Shown one piece after another: positions 5,733-13,044 of a stretch of DNA of 14,149 nucleotides (positions within the stretch are counted from its first letter, which is position 1; each line of letters starts with the position of its first letter). Both the position numbers and the translations under genes were made by a program. Origin of the DNA: an uncultured Dorea sp. (lineage in GTDB: Bacteria; Bacillota; Clostridia; Lachnospirales; Lachnospiraceae); assembly GCA_910584095.1 (NCBI GenBank), contig CAJTYU010000047.1:1-14149 (forward strand). Reading direction: 5' to 3'. The notes beneath the pieces were generated by a model, which saw nothing but the letters and a program-made list of their open reading frames with translations, made no database searches and was not told where the DNA came from.

Positions 5733-8700
5733 TTACCTGTATCCTTTCCTATAATTCGCGAACCGCTCCCTGTCTTCTAATTCCTCCTGCGTGTATGAAG
5801 CGGTTGCCCTTGCAACCTCGCGACCTTCAAGCTCCAAGGGCACAACGATCGTATAAGTTGCATTATGACTATAGCAATACTCATCCTTCAATTCCATGTT
5901 TCCATATCCTGCATATGCCGGAATCTGCATATTCGCGGCCCCAAAACTTGGAATTGTAACCAGCTTTTCTGTTGCTTTCTTAGCATCTTTTACCATTTCC
6001 AGCAACCCATTTACATATCCCTCACCCCAAAATACACCCAATTTTGTTGAAATTCTGGAGGGACTATGTATCTTAGCCTTTGCCCGAATTGCCATCTCTG
6101 CCGCTGTTGCTAACTGTGATGCCACAGACCGTACTATCCCTAAGGTAGCTCGCATACCATTCGCAAGGCCAACGCCAATATAATATCCACAGCTATACGA
6201 TCCAGAGGACGCAGCTCTCATAGACGAAATCACCGAATTTGAAATATCATTTGCTGCAGAAATTGCTTTACTTCCTCCGTTACTCACACCGGACGCGAAT
6301 CCATTCCCTGTCTTCTGCCCTGCGCTGACCGCTTTTGTAGCAGTAGCATCGAATATGGCTATTAATTGATTCATCGCAGTCTTTCCTCTGTTTCCAGCAT
6401 CAATAAGTGCCTGTCCCATCGTCCGTGCTGATATCTGAACTTTCTGAAAAGCTGTACCAGTTTTTCCAGATACTCCAGCAATACTTCCCATCACTCCAGT
6501 AAATTTTATTACAGACGTATTGGCAGAATTAAATGATGCCTTTAGAAAAGTCACACTAGCACTTAACACCAAAATGACACCTCGTGTTCCGGATAATGAA
6601 CCAAGCGCCGAAATCGCACCTGCTGCAAACAATACAATAGCCGCAGAAGCATTTGACAATATTGGTGTAAGGCTCGGAAGTGTATCCATAAGTGGTATGA
6701 CTGCCACCGCAATACCAGATAGCCCGGATGCCGCCATTGCTGAATTAGATGTAATTATCACTAATCCGGCGCCCAAAGTTTTCATTCCACTTCCAGCTTC
6801 TGATAATCCACCTGATACTGCTGTTATAGCACCGATTCCAGCCGCAACTGCAGTCATGCTAGCCCCCATATCCAACAAATTCAGGCCTGTGAGTATTTCA
6901 ACGCCTTCTGCAAGCTTCTTAAAGCCCTTTCCTGCATTCAATGCTGACACTCCAATAGAGTCAAATACCCCAGCAAGACTGTCCAGTATTCCAGATATTG
7001 CATCTCCGACAGAGGTGATAACATCCCCGACTCCAGTCATGATCTGCGTAACTGTATCTCCAAACTGCTGCATAATACCCATTATCGCCGGTGCCGCTTC
7101 GCTTACTGCCATAAGCAGCAAAGACAATGCAGCGCTCACAATCAGTACAGATACTGAAAACGCGATAAACCCGACTGATCCGGCTGTCAATGCCGGCCCA
7201 AGAGCCGCCGCCCCTACCGCCAGCAAAGCAATAACCGCAACCATACCAACCATAATTCCGATTGCCAAAGGTCCTGCATTTGCCAGATTGATCGCTGCAT
7301 TTGTTAATATCGTTATTCCAGCCCCTGCAAGAATCACCGCTGCTCCAAACGCCACAAAGCCTACTGCCCCGGCCGAAAGTGACGGAGCTACAGACTTTGC
7401 AACAAGCAATAAGGCGCCCAGCCCTACTACAAGCCCGGCCATAACACCTACTGCAAGCGGCCCTGTTTCAGCCAGTCTTACTGCTGCATCCGACAATATC
7501 CAAAAACCTGCACTGATTAGCAAGATACTTGCTCCAAGAGCCAGCAAAGCAGTTGACATCGTTGCAAGCTTTTTAGTACCGCCTTTCATTGAAGATAACA
7601 TTTTTGCCATTCCAATGCTTAGGCCAGTCACTACAACTACTAAGCCAGCCAATACTCCTATTGCAAGCGGACCCGATTCCGCAACCGATACAGCTGATTG
7701 TGCCAGCAAATAAAATCCTGCACTAATCATCAATACTCCTGCTCCAAGCATTGCAAACGCCTTTGCAGAAGCCAGTATCTTTTTTGAACTCCCACCGCTG
7801 GATTTTCCTACAGAATCCTGCCCTTTAGCAACTTTAAAAAGATTTGGTGCAAGTTTGCCGAGCCCTAATCTTGCAAGTCCTCCTATTGCACCAGTAAAAG
7901 CTCCAACAAATGGCGCTACTGCCTTTACAATTTTAAATCCCCTATATGCAACATAAAGTTTAGGAAGTAATGTAATCATTTCTGCAATTACATCTGCATG
8001 CTCTTCACAGAAACCCGCAAACGTCTTTAGTGCGTCAGAAGCAGTTCCTAGCATATTAGAGAAATTATTAATACTCTCCGGAGAACCAAACGCGCCACCG
8101 AGCTCCTTTAGTTCCCCCGTTATCGCACCCACAGCGTCTCCGAATGCTGCTTTCACCTCACCAAACTCTTCTTTGAGCACTTTCCAATAGGGCGATATAG
8201 CGTCAATTGTTTTTGGAATGCTTACCGCAAGCCATTCAAAACCTGCAGCAACCTTATCATTAAATCCATTTATCACATCTATAACTTGGGATTTAGCAAA
8301 AGTATTATAGAGTTTCAGCATGCCGCTAACTGCAGTAGCTTCCAAATTCCCCATAGCGCCCTCAAAGGTGGTAACGGAAGTAGCTGCCTCTTTCGCCATA
8401 TCAGTCATGCCTATGTTATTCATAGCCTCCGCAAGTAAATCTGCGGTAATCGCTCCTTCCTCCATTGCACCTTTAAAATCTTCACCAAGCACTGGATTTA
8501 AGCGAATCAGTTCTTTTCCAAGTCCTCCAGCAAGCTGCGGACTTGCACTTATTATCTGGTTCCAATCCTGCGCATGAAGCGCGCCTGCAGCCATTGCCTG
8601 TGAGAACGCCAGCGCAACACTGGAATATTCCTGCGCACCGCCGCCAAACACTGCAACTGCATTGCCGACAGCTTCCGTCAGTTTGTCAGCATCTTTGATT

Positions 8701-9074
8701 CCGTTTGCCGACAATGCTCCGAAAGTACTCATTACATCCTGCAGGCTAAATACAGTCTTATCAGCATAAGTTTTTAGGGACCCTGTTGCTCCTGCAATTC
8801 TTTGTATTTCATCTTCCGCATAGCCGCTAAACCGCATGGCTGCCTGAAGCTTATACATAGAATCTGACGTTTCAATTGTTTCCTTTAATAAGCTTGACAT
8901 TTTATTCGTGACCGTATTAATAGCATTTTGCCCGATGGCCATCATGGCCCCAAATCCAATTCCGCTTGTCAAAGTACTTTTTAAATTACTCGCATACCCG
9001 AGAGCACCTTTCATAGTAGATGAAAAATTCTTATCCACAGCCGACAGCACCGCTTTTACAGAAAAATCACCCAT
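5733..9074 (-). CDS. Tail tape measure protein
   Basis: The largest gene of the window (1113 residues), in the expected place between the tail chaperone frames and Dit. Residues ~65-260 resemble the conserved tape measure domain (SDSMYKLQAAMRFSGY, then VFSLQDVMSTFGALSANG and QDWNQIISASPQLAGG). Residues ~432-656 are three to four hydrophobic tandem repeats. The C-terminal part carries KIHSPSRISTKLGVFWGEGYV (around 1001-1021), a motif often found near the end of Firmicutes tape measures, then a polar tail. The protein spans the tail lumen, sets tail length and is ejected ahead of the DNA. At the usual ~0.15 nm per residue it would predict a tail near 165 nm. The ATG at 9074 has AGGGAGG 10 bases upstream and starts 2 bases after the preceding stop. 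The long open frame on the opposite strand is a shadow. Confidence 0.9.
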   Translation of the reverse strand: MGDFSVKAVLSAVDKNFSSTMKGALGYASNLKSTLTSGIGFGAMMAIGQNAINTVTNKMSSLLKETIETSDSMYKLQAAMRFSGYAEDEIQRIAGATGSLKTYADKTVFSLQDVMSTFGALSANGIKDADKLTEAVGNAVAVFGGGAQEYSSVALAFSQAMAAGALHAQDWNQIISASPQLAGGLGKELIRLNPVLGEDFKGAMEEGAITADLLAEAMNNIGMTDMAKEAATSVTTFEGAMGNLEATAVSGMLKLYNTFAKSQVIDVINGFNDKVAAGFEWLAVSIPKTIDAISPYWKVLKEEFGEVKAAFGDAVGAITGELKELGGAFGSPESINNFSNMLGTASDALKTFAGFCEEHADVIAEMITLLPKLYVAYRGFKIVKAVAPFVGAFTGAIGGLARLGLGKLAPNLFKVAKGQDSVGKSSGGSSKKILASAKAFAMLGAGVLMISAGFYLLAQSAVSVAESGPLAIGVLAGLVVVVTGLSIGMAKMLSSMKGGTKKLATMSTALLALGASILLISAGFWILSDAAVRLAETGPLAVGVMAGLVVGLGALLLVAKSVAPSLSAGAVGFVAFGAAVILAGAGITILTNAAINLANAGPLAIGIMVGMVAVIALLAVGAAALGPALTAGSVGFIAFSVSVLIVSAALSLLLMAVSEAAPAIMGIMQQFGDTVTQIMTGVGDVITSVGDAISGILDSLAGVFDSIGVSALNAGKGFKKLAEGVEILTGLNLLDMGASMTAVAAGIGAITAVSGGLSEAGSGMKTLGAGLVIITSNSAMAASGLSGIAVAVIPLMDTLPSLTPILSNASAAIVLFAAGAISALGSLSGTRGVILVLSASVTFLKASFNSANTSVIKFTGVMGSIAGVSGKTGTAFQKVQISARTMGQALIDAGNRGKTAMNQLIAIFDATATKAVSAGQKTGNGFASGVSNGGSKAISAANDISNSVISSMRAASSGSYSCGYYIGVGLANGMRATLGIVRSVASQLATAAEMAIRAKAKIHSPSRISTKLGVFWGEGYVNGLLEMVKDAKKATEKLVTIPSFGAANMQIPAYAGYGNMELKDEYCYSHNATYTIVVPLELEGREVARATASYTQEELEDRERFANYRKGYR
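7107..7781 (-). repeat. Tandem hydrophobic repeats in the tape measure protein
   Basis: Residues 432-656 hold three copies of a 63-70 residue unit plus a partial fourth. Each unit has a Gly/Ala-rich hydrophobic helix (LGAGVLMISAGFYLL, LGASILLISAGFWIL, FGAAVILAGAGITIL), a second amphipathic stretch, and a nearly fixed GPLA[IV]G motif at residues 468, 538 and 601. The partial copy keeps the first helix only. These look like membrane-inserting hairpins produced by internal duplication. Confidence 0.8.
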
Positions 9075-9076
9075 TT

Positions 9077-9538
9077 TTATGCGCCCTCCCTTCTTAACAG
9101 CTTTCCGATACCAGAAAACCGCTCTTTCTTTTCGGCCTTTTTATTCTTAACCTTTTTTATTTCTTTTTCATAATCAAAAAACTTATCAAACCTGCTGTAT
9201 ACCGGCCTTTCCTTTCGTTTTCCTACTTTCTTTGTTGCCCGCACAGCAAAATTAAGGAAAGCCTGCCAGTGAACAAGGCGATTATCATCCACCTTTTTCA
9301 ACTGCCAGGCTTCCATCATAAGTTCATACTCAGGAATTGTAAGCCGATCCACCTCAGCAATACTTTTAAATCCCAGATATCTGAAGCAGTCCAAAGCTAC
9401 CTCATGATAAAATTCTTCAATGGTTATGCCATCGCTTCCATCTTCATCTTGTCCATTGCTTCCTGCTTTGCTTTCTCCCTCTCCACAGCATCCACTACAT
9501 CCAGTACTATTTTCTTTGTAGCATTTGCTGTCTTTAAG
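9077..9538 (-). CDS. Frameshifted C-terminal extension of the tail assembly chaperone (gpGT-like)
   Basis: This frame is -1 relative to the chaperone gene and is open from a TGA at 9554-9556 down to 9077, well upstream of any own start. Read through a slip at 9538-9544, it adds 153 residues to the first 99 of the chaperone, giving a fusion of 252 residues. The extension begins with a cysteine-rich stretch (KCYKENSTGCSGCCGEG). It then has an acidic linker, and then the conserved part (DCFRYLGFKSIAEVDRLTIP, ending in a Lys/Arg-rich tail) usually encoded between chaperone and tape measure. As in lambda G/GT, the long form is expected to recruit tape measure and the short form to guide tail tube assembly. 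A stand-alone start at the TTG of 9392-9394 with GAGGT 5 bases upstream is possible and would give 105 residues. The two are not exclusive. Confidence 0.7.
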   Translation of the reverse strand, partial: LKDSKCYKENSTGCSGCCGEGESKAGSNGQDEDGSDGITIEEFYHEVALDCFRYLGFKSIAEVDRLTIPEYELMMEAWQLKKVDDNRLVHWQAFLNFAVRATKKVGKRKERPVYSRFDKFFDYEKEIKKVKNKKAEKKERFSGIGKLLRREGA

Positions 9539-9834
9539 AAACCCAGAACTTTCTCAAATACATCGTCGATGTCTGTATCTGGGTTATCAATAAACTTATC
9601 TAATGTATTTTTTGTAATCCTCGGATCACATCCCATATTAGCGGTATCCAACACCTCAACCAGAGCCTCCACGTCACCGTCCAAAAGCTTTGCAACGGAA
9701 TATCTCAATCCGATATTCCGTTTTACATTCTGTATCCCATCCACCGGCGCGGATACCCTTTTATTAATTTCTCTCAAAAAGCTCATTCCAAAATTAAATG
9801 GAACCATCTGTCCGTTCATTTCTAATTCATACAT
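9424..9834 (-). CDS. Tail assembly chaperone, short form (TAC family, gp14-like)
   Basis: A 136-residue protein between the major tail protein and the tape measure, the invariant place of tail assembly chaperones. It starts MYELEMNGQMVPFNFGM, a typical opening for the Firmicutes TAC family. It continues with a helical body (SVAKLLDGDVEALVEVLDTA) and a lysine/methionine-rich end. The product is expected to coat tape measure during tail assembly and to be absent from the finished virion. Its ATG has GGAGG 9 bases upstream. Codons 98-99 (GGT TTC) carry the slippery heptamer that would send a fraction of ribosomes into the -1 frame; the last 37 codons are therefore read in two frames. The family call comes from pattern and position, not from a search. 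Confidence 0.8.
   Translation of the reverse strand: MYELEMNGQMVPFNFGMSFLREINKRVSAPVDGIQNVKRNIGLRYSVAKLLDGDVEALVEVLDTANMGCDPRITKNTLDKFIDNPDTDIDDVFEKVLGFLKTANATKKIVLDVVDAVEREKAKQEAMDKMKMEAMA
9538..9544 (-). promoter_or_regulatory. Programmed -1 ribosomal frameshift site, G GGT TTC
   Basis: In the chaperone reading frame the bases CTG GGT TTC give the heptamer G GGT TTC, matching the X XXY YYZ rule (X=G, Y=T, Z=C). Both tRNAs can re-pair after slipping to GGG TTT. The -1 frame becomes open only 9 bases before the heptamer, after a TGA at 9554-9556, and then stays open for 153 codons. I saw no obvious strong stem just downstream, nor a clear upstream Shine-Dalgarno stimulator. Confidence 0.7.
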
Positions 9835-9857
9835 CTTCTAATACCTCCGTATCCTTT

Positions 9858-10364
9858 CTACGCTCCTGTTTTTACAGTATCCGCGAATACATATTTCGCA
9901 AGCTCCTGCTGCTCATCTGTAACCGTAGCATATCCATCTTCTCCACTCCCCTCAATACCCAAATCAAGAGATGCCTCTACATGATCCTCAGAATTTGAAG
10001 TCAATTCAAAGCTGGTAATATATCCCCAAAAATACTTTGAAGCATATTTTCCTGCATCATCACCACTGCCAGGTTTGTCCAGATTCACTTCCCAAATCTC
10101 CAGCTTACTCCCATCATCGATAGCCTTCTCCAGCTTGGCGATCATCTTATCATTCTCATCAGCAAAAAGGGCAGTAGTACTAATCTCTGTCTCTACCTCC
10201 CCCGGGACCCGGATGGTACCATCTTTCGTCGCTACGGCATCTGAATCTCTTGATTTCGTACGGCTGTTTTCAGTTGTGAATGCCATACCCTCAGCATCAG
10301 TTGTAGCCGATTCTGCCAAAACGCGGTATAAATACATAATCCGCTTTCCCTTTATTACGCTCAT
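9858..10364 (-). CDS. Major tail protein (tail tube subunit)
   Basis: A 168-residue acidic protein placed between the tail terminator and the chaperone, where TP901-1/phi13-type phages encode the tail tube subunit. The N-terminus is followed by alternating strands and acidic turns. The middle has IRVPGEVETEISTTALF and the rear FWGYITSFELTSNSEDHVEASLDLGIEG, a strand pattern usual for tube proteins of this family. The ATG has AGGAGG 8 bases upstream, and the stop of the previous gene lies inside that site. Hexamer rings of this protein should stack to form the tail tube. No extra Ig-like domain is present. Identification rests on position, size and general pattern. Confidence 0.8.
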   Translation of the reverse strand: MSVIKGKRIMYLYRVLAESATTDAEGMAFTTENSRTKSRDSDAVATKDGTIRVPGEVETEISTTALFADENDKMIAKLEKAIDDGSKLEIWEVNLDKPGSGDDAGKYASKYFWGYITSFELTSNSEDHVEASLDLGIEGSGEDGYATVTDEQQELAKYVFADTVKTGA

Positions 10365-10376
10365 ATTGCAATCCTC

Positions 10377-10766
10377 CTATAAAATATCAAATATAATATT
10401 CACCATTCCACGCCATAATGACGGCGATACAGTCCTGTCTTGGACAATCCGGATACTGGACTCTCCTGTACGAAGAGATACTTTATATCCGTATGCATTC
10501 TGCAAATTTACAGCCGCTTCAAACAGTGTACCGCAAATACCAGATACATTTTTTCGATTATCCTCTGTATCCCAAATATTCAGGCTCATAGATACCTTAG
10601 AAAGGTTTCCTGATTTTGTTTCCTGATAGCCTGTATAAGACTCTTCAAAATCTGCAAATGGGTATCCAACCTCTTTCATTGGACGGCTCTCATAAATATT
10701 CCCATTAACCATAGATGATAATGTTTTCCAAATCACATCATGTACTGCCTGTTCCGCTGTCTTCAA
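10377..10766 (-). CDS. Tail terminator / tail completion protein (SPP1 gp17-like)
   Basis: A 129-residue protein starting at a TTG codon that lies 8 bases after a perfect AGGAGG; no ATG is available near it. The preceding gene's TAG overlaps the same ribosome binding site. It opens with a helix (EQAVHDVIWKTLSSMVNG) followed by short strands with a YESRPMKEVGYPFADFEE segment and ends IIFDIL. This pattern and the place between the gp10-like protein and the tail tube protein fit the tail terminator group, which caps the finished tube and docks the tail on the head. No direct catalytic or binding motif is expected. Family assignment is mainly by gene order. Confidence 0.65.
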   Translation of the reverse strand: MKTAEQAVHDVIWKTLSSMVNGNIYESRPMKEVGYPFADFEESYTGYQETKSGNLSKVSMSLNIWDTEDNRKNVSGICGTLFEAAVNLQNAYGYKVSLRTGESSIRIVQDRTVSPSLWRGMVNIIFDIL

Positions 10767-10778
10767 GATGCTCGCCTC

Positions 10779-11147
10779 CTATTTCACCAGTTTCTGCATA
10801 TCCGACTTAAATCTTGGTTCTACTTCTTCAAGAGCAGGTTTTATAAAAGGCTGTGCCTTCATAAAGCGAGTTCCCCATTCCACATAAGGCGCATACTCTG
10901 CCGTTGCTTCAACCTCCGCTGTCAGGCCGTTATCCCTAATCTCCAGACCAATACTCCGCTTCAGTGTACCACCTACATATCCAGGTATTCCTGTACTGGC
11001 AGGAGTTCCAACTGGAGCCTTCCTCTGCGCCTTCGTCTGTAAATCTGCAGCGTGCTTCCGTACTACTTTTCTTACATCGTTTAACGTCGCATTCTTTTTC
11101 AGCTGCTTTTCCAGCTCATCCAGCCCTTCAATCCTAATTCCCGCCAT
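10779..11147 (-). CDS. HK97 gp10-like tail completion / neck protein
   Basis: A 122-residue protein with the usual opening of the HK97 gp10 family: a GLDELEKQLKKNA helix, then a KVVRKHAADLQTKAQRKAPVGT helix ending in the typical KAPVGTG-like loop. Next come TLKRSIGLEI, EYAPYVEWGTRFMKAQPFIKPAL, and a final helix. The family contributes to the head-tail junction, and the gene sits in its standard place between head closure and tail terminator. It overlaps the upstream gene by 14 bases, with only a weak GGTGGTGA before the ATG, so translation is probably coupled. The motifs are clear enough for a confident family call. Confidence 0.85.
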   Translation of the reverse strand: MAGIRIEGLDELEKQLKKNATLNDVRKVVRKHAADLQTKAQRKAPVGTPASTGIPGYVGGTLKRSIGLEIRDNGLTAEVEATAEYAPYVEWGTRFMKAQPFIKPALEEVEPRFKSDMQKLVK

Positions 11148-11442
11148 TTTCTGTCACCACCAGACTCTGCTTACTACTTGGACACCGCTCTGCATCCACT
11201 GTGTATACCTTTCCATCAATCTCAATAAAATCATATGCCTTCGTATAAGCCCGCTGCAGCCGTACAACATATCGGTCAGACTTCACATCTCCAAACACGG
11301 CTCGCTGACGTTCTGCACTCATGTGGGTTATGTTCCCATATTTTTTTGTGCGAACACTCTCACCCGTTGTCCAGATGCCTAAGTCCGGATCATACTGTTT
11401 CCTTCCTTCTTTTACAAAAAAGAGAGGGATGTTATATCTCAT
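11134..11442 (-). CDS. Head closure / head-tail joining protein (SPP1 gp16-like)
   Basis: A 102-residue protein whose start overlaps the connector gene's stop as ATGA and whose end overlaps the gp10-like gene by 14 bases, so the three are translationally linked. It is beta-rich: a start RYNIPLFFVKEGRKQYDPDL, then WTTGESVRTKKYGNITHMSAER with YVVRLQRAYTKAYDFIEIDG and YTVDAERCPSSKQSLVV. That layout matches the small stopper proteins that plug the portal channel after packaging. Position between the gp15-like connector and the gp10-like protein supports this. The alternative, an adaptor of another type, cannot be excluded by eye. Confidence 0.7.
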   Translation of the reverse strand: MRYNIPLFFVKEGRKQYDPDLGIWTTGESVRTKKYGNITHMSAERQRAVFGDVKSDRYVVRLQRAYTKAYDFIEIDGKVYTVDAERCPSSKQSLVVTENGGN

Positions 11443-11774
11443 AAAAACTGCACCACCCCTCTTGTATTATCCTGCTGCTTCTTATTCCATGCCTGAATAG
11501 CTGAAAGGTACGGAGAGATATCATCACCATATGTAATACTCTCTCCTTCCTGACTATAGCTGGACATCCCTTCATTTCCAAGCCGGTTAAACCTTGTTAC
11601 AGAAAGCTCACAGACAATATATGACAGCGCATCTGGAACTTCCTTCAGCCTAGACGGCAGATATGACAGTACCTGCCGTTCTGCATTTTTAATAATAAGC
11701 TCAAGTTTTTTATCCATATCAGTATCTTCGTCTGATATATCTAGCAAAAGCTTTACATCATCCAGCACCGCCAT
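11439..11774 (-). CDS. Head-tail connector protein (SPP1 gp15-like adaptor)
   Basis: A 111-residue, mostly helical protein. It starts AVLDDVKLLLDISDEDTDMD, has a central YIVCELSVTRFNRLGNEGMSS segment, and then YSQEGESITYGDDISPYL. The RxNRLGxEGMSSxSQEGxSxxY pattern is typical of the gp15/gp6-type adaptors that bind under the portal ring. AGGAGG lies 8 bases before the ATG and the preceding gene ends 3 bases away. It follows the capsid cluster and begins the connector series, the standard order. Confidence 0.85.
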   Translation of the reverse strand: MAVLDDVKLLLDISDEDTDMDKKLELIIKNAERQVLSYLPSRLKEVPDALSYIVCELSVTRFNRLGNEGMSSYSQEGESITYGDDISPYLSAIQAWNKKQQDNTRGVVQFL

Positions 11775-11777
11775 GTT

Positions 11778-12086
11778 TTACGCCTCCTGGTCTGTGCCAG
11801 ACTTCTCATCAAGTTCTGCGTCCGATTCCTTCTTTGAATTCTTAGCAGCCTTTTTCTTCGGGGGAACTGCTGGCGCCTCAGAATCATTTTCCGCCTCTTC
11901 CACCAGCTTAATCAGAGGTACCCCCTGCCGGTTGCTGTCTCCGGCCAGCTCCGCAATCCTTTCCTCGGACACCTCTCTGCCCTTTCTGGGGAATGTATCT
12001 CCTACGTTATACTCAAAATACACCGTCCCACTCTTCGTCTTTGTTGCATCCTGCAAATCGTGAAATCTTTTGATTACTTTATACAT
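11778..12086 (-). CDS. Small capsid-adjacent protein, unknown function
   Basis: A 102-residue protein encoded directly after the capsid; the capsid TAG lies inside its AGGAGG site. The N-terminal ~60 residues form a small domain (YKVIKRFHDLQD, then YNVGDTFPRKGREVSEERIAEL and a Gly-Val-Pro-Leu turn). The rest is a low-complexity tail, acidic then lysine-rich then acidic (KKKAAKNSKKESDAELDEKS). Similar two-part proteins are common between capsid and connector genes of Firmicutes phages and remain mostly hypothetical. In some related proteins the tail carries a HeH/LEM or Rho-N-like helix pair, which I cannot confirm here. It could be a minor head or decoration protein; that is a guess from position. 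Confidence 0.6.
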   Translation of the reverse strand: MYKVIKRFHDLQDATKTKSGTVYFEYNVGDTFPRKGREVSEERIAELAGDSNRQGVPLIKLVEEAENDSEAPAVPPKKKAAKNSKKESDAELDEKSGTDQEA

Positions 12087-12099
12087 ACTCTCTTACCTC

Positions 12100-13026
12100 C
12101 TACGCTCCTGTTGTAAGTAATTCTGCCTTTGCAACTGCTTTCTTATTATCCGGAAGGATAAATTCTCCGGCCCTACCTGCTCCTTGCAGAGCCACGCCGT
12201 CAAAATCCTCAGACTCAATTGTTCTCGCGGTATTGATTCCTGTAAACGCCTTACCAATGCCTGTAATGTATGCATAGCAGCACTCATTATTTTTGAATAA
12301 TCCGTCCGGGACCTCCTGAATAATAAAGCCTTTGAACTTCGTTACCTCATTCTCCGCTACGCTTGCTGCTGAATTCTTTGCAGTAGTCATTAACGGATGG
12401 TTAACAATTGCATTATAAAGGCTGGAATTTACCTTCGCAGCCTTTGTGCCAACTGCCTCAATGTTGTTAAAATATGCCGATAACGTATCAAACAGTTCCA
12501 GCACATTGTCCGCAGTATAATCCGCAATAGATACCTCCTTTGCGGCAGAATCGGAAATAAACTTTCCATGTGCGTCATTGAACTTTGCAGTCTTAGCTCT
12601 CGCCTGCAGCTCCAAACGGTCTGCTATGGCGGCATCAAAATCATTGTTTACTGTATGGCGGTCGATCCCTTCATGGAATACCCATTCCCAGGTATATTTG
12701 ACTGGGGTGTTGGAATAAATAACCTCTGTTCTCTCACCAAACCTGCTGGACTTTCCTGTGCCTGTACCAAATGCTGTGTTTGCATCTTTGTCATACGCAG
12801 ACCCAACAACCACCGGAATATCTGACGTTTTCACATAAAAGGCCGTCTCATTCTCCTGCACTCCATCTAACGCCTCAATTCCTCCGCCAAAGAAATCCGC
12901 AAAATACGCCTGCTTCTTAAATACTGCTTCTAGGAGCTTTTTAAACTCCATCTGATAGCTTCTTGCCGGCAGATCATTATTTTCACCTGCCGCAAATAAC
13001 TGTAAGTCAATCTTTCTTTTCTTCAT
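12100..13026 (-). CDS. Major capsid protein with a Prp-type N-terminal cleavage motif
   Basis: A 308-residue protein following the scaffold gene by 17 bases, with a GGAGGAGAGGG ribosome binding region. Residues 1-13 (MKKRKIDLQLFAA) carry the motif cut by Prp in L27 and in 80alpha capsid protein. By analogy cleavage would fall after Phe11, leaving a 297-residue mature subunit. The body shows features usual for HK97-fold capsids of this group: an N-terminal helix (EFKKLLEAVFKKQAYFADFF), a long central region with a WEWVFHEGIDRHTVN segment, and a late GKAFTGINTARTIESEDFDG stretch. There is no HK97-type prohead protease fold nearby, only the Prp-like protease. The capsid call rests on size, gene order and pattern. 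Confidence 0.85.
   Translation of the reverse strand: MKKRKIDLQLFAAGENNDLPARSYQMEFKKLLEAVFKKQAYFADFFGGGIEALDGVQENETAFYVKTSDIPVVVGSAYDKDANTAFGTGTGKSSRFGERTEVIYSNTPVKYTWEWVFHEGIDRHTVNNDFDAAIADRLELQARAKTAKFNDAHGKFISDSAAKEVSIADYTADNVLELFDTLSAYFNNIEAVGTKAAKVNSSLYNAIVNHPLMTTAKNSAASVAENEVTKFKGFIIQEVPDGLFKNNECCYAYITGIGKAFTGINTARTIESEDFDGVALQGAGRAGEFILPDNKKAVAKAELLTTGA
12991..13005 (-). other. Prp recognition motif LQLFA in the capsid protein
   Basis: Codons 8-12 of the capsid gene encode LQLFA. In staphylococcal L27 and 80alpha capsid and scaffold the corresponding LQ[FH]FA sequence is cut between Phe and Ala by Prp. The predicted cut is after capsid residue 11. Confidence 0.6.
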
Positions 13027-13044
13027 AATCTTCCCTCTCCTCCA

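Noticed and set aside
6520..7713. A 397-codon open frame on the plus strand opposite the tape measure gene
   Set aside because: It mirrors the repetitive Ala/Gly-rich tape measure region, so its product is Ala/Pro/Thr-rich and low in complexity. It has no supporting context on that strand. The opposite gene has a strong start site and family motifs.
9077..9394. Second tail chaperone frame as only an independent gene
   Set aside because: The frame is open well upstream of its TTG and joins a slippery heptamer in the chaperone gene. A frameshift fusion explains more, though a free form is not excluded.
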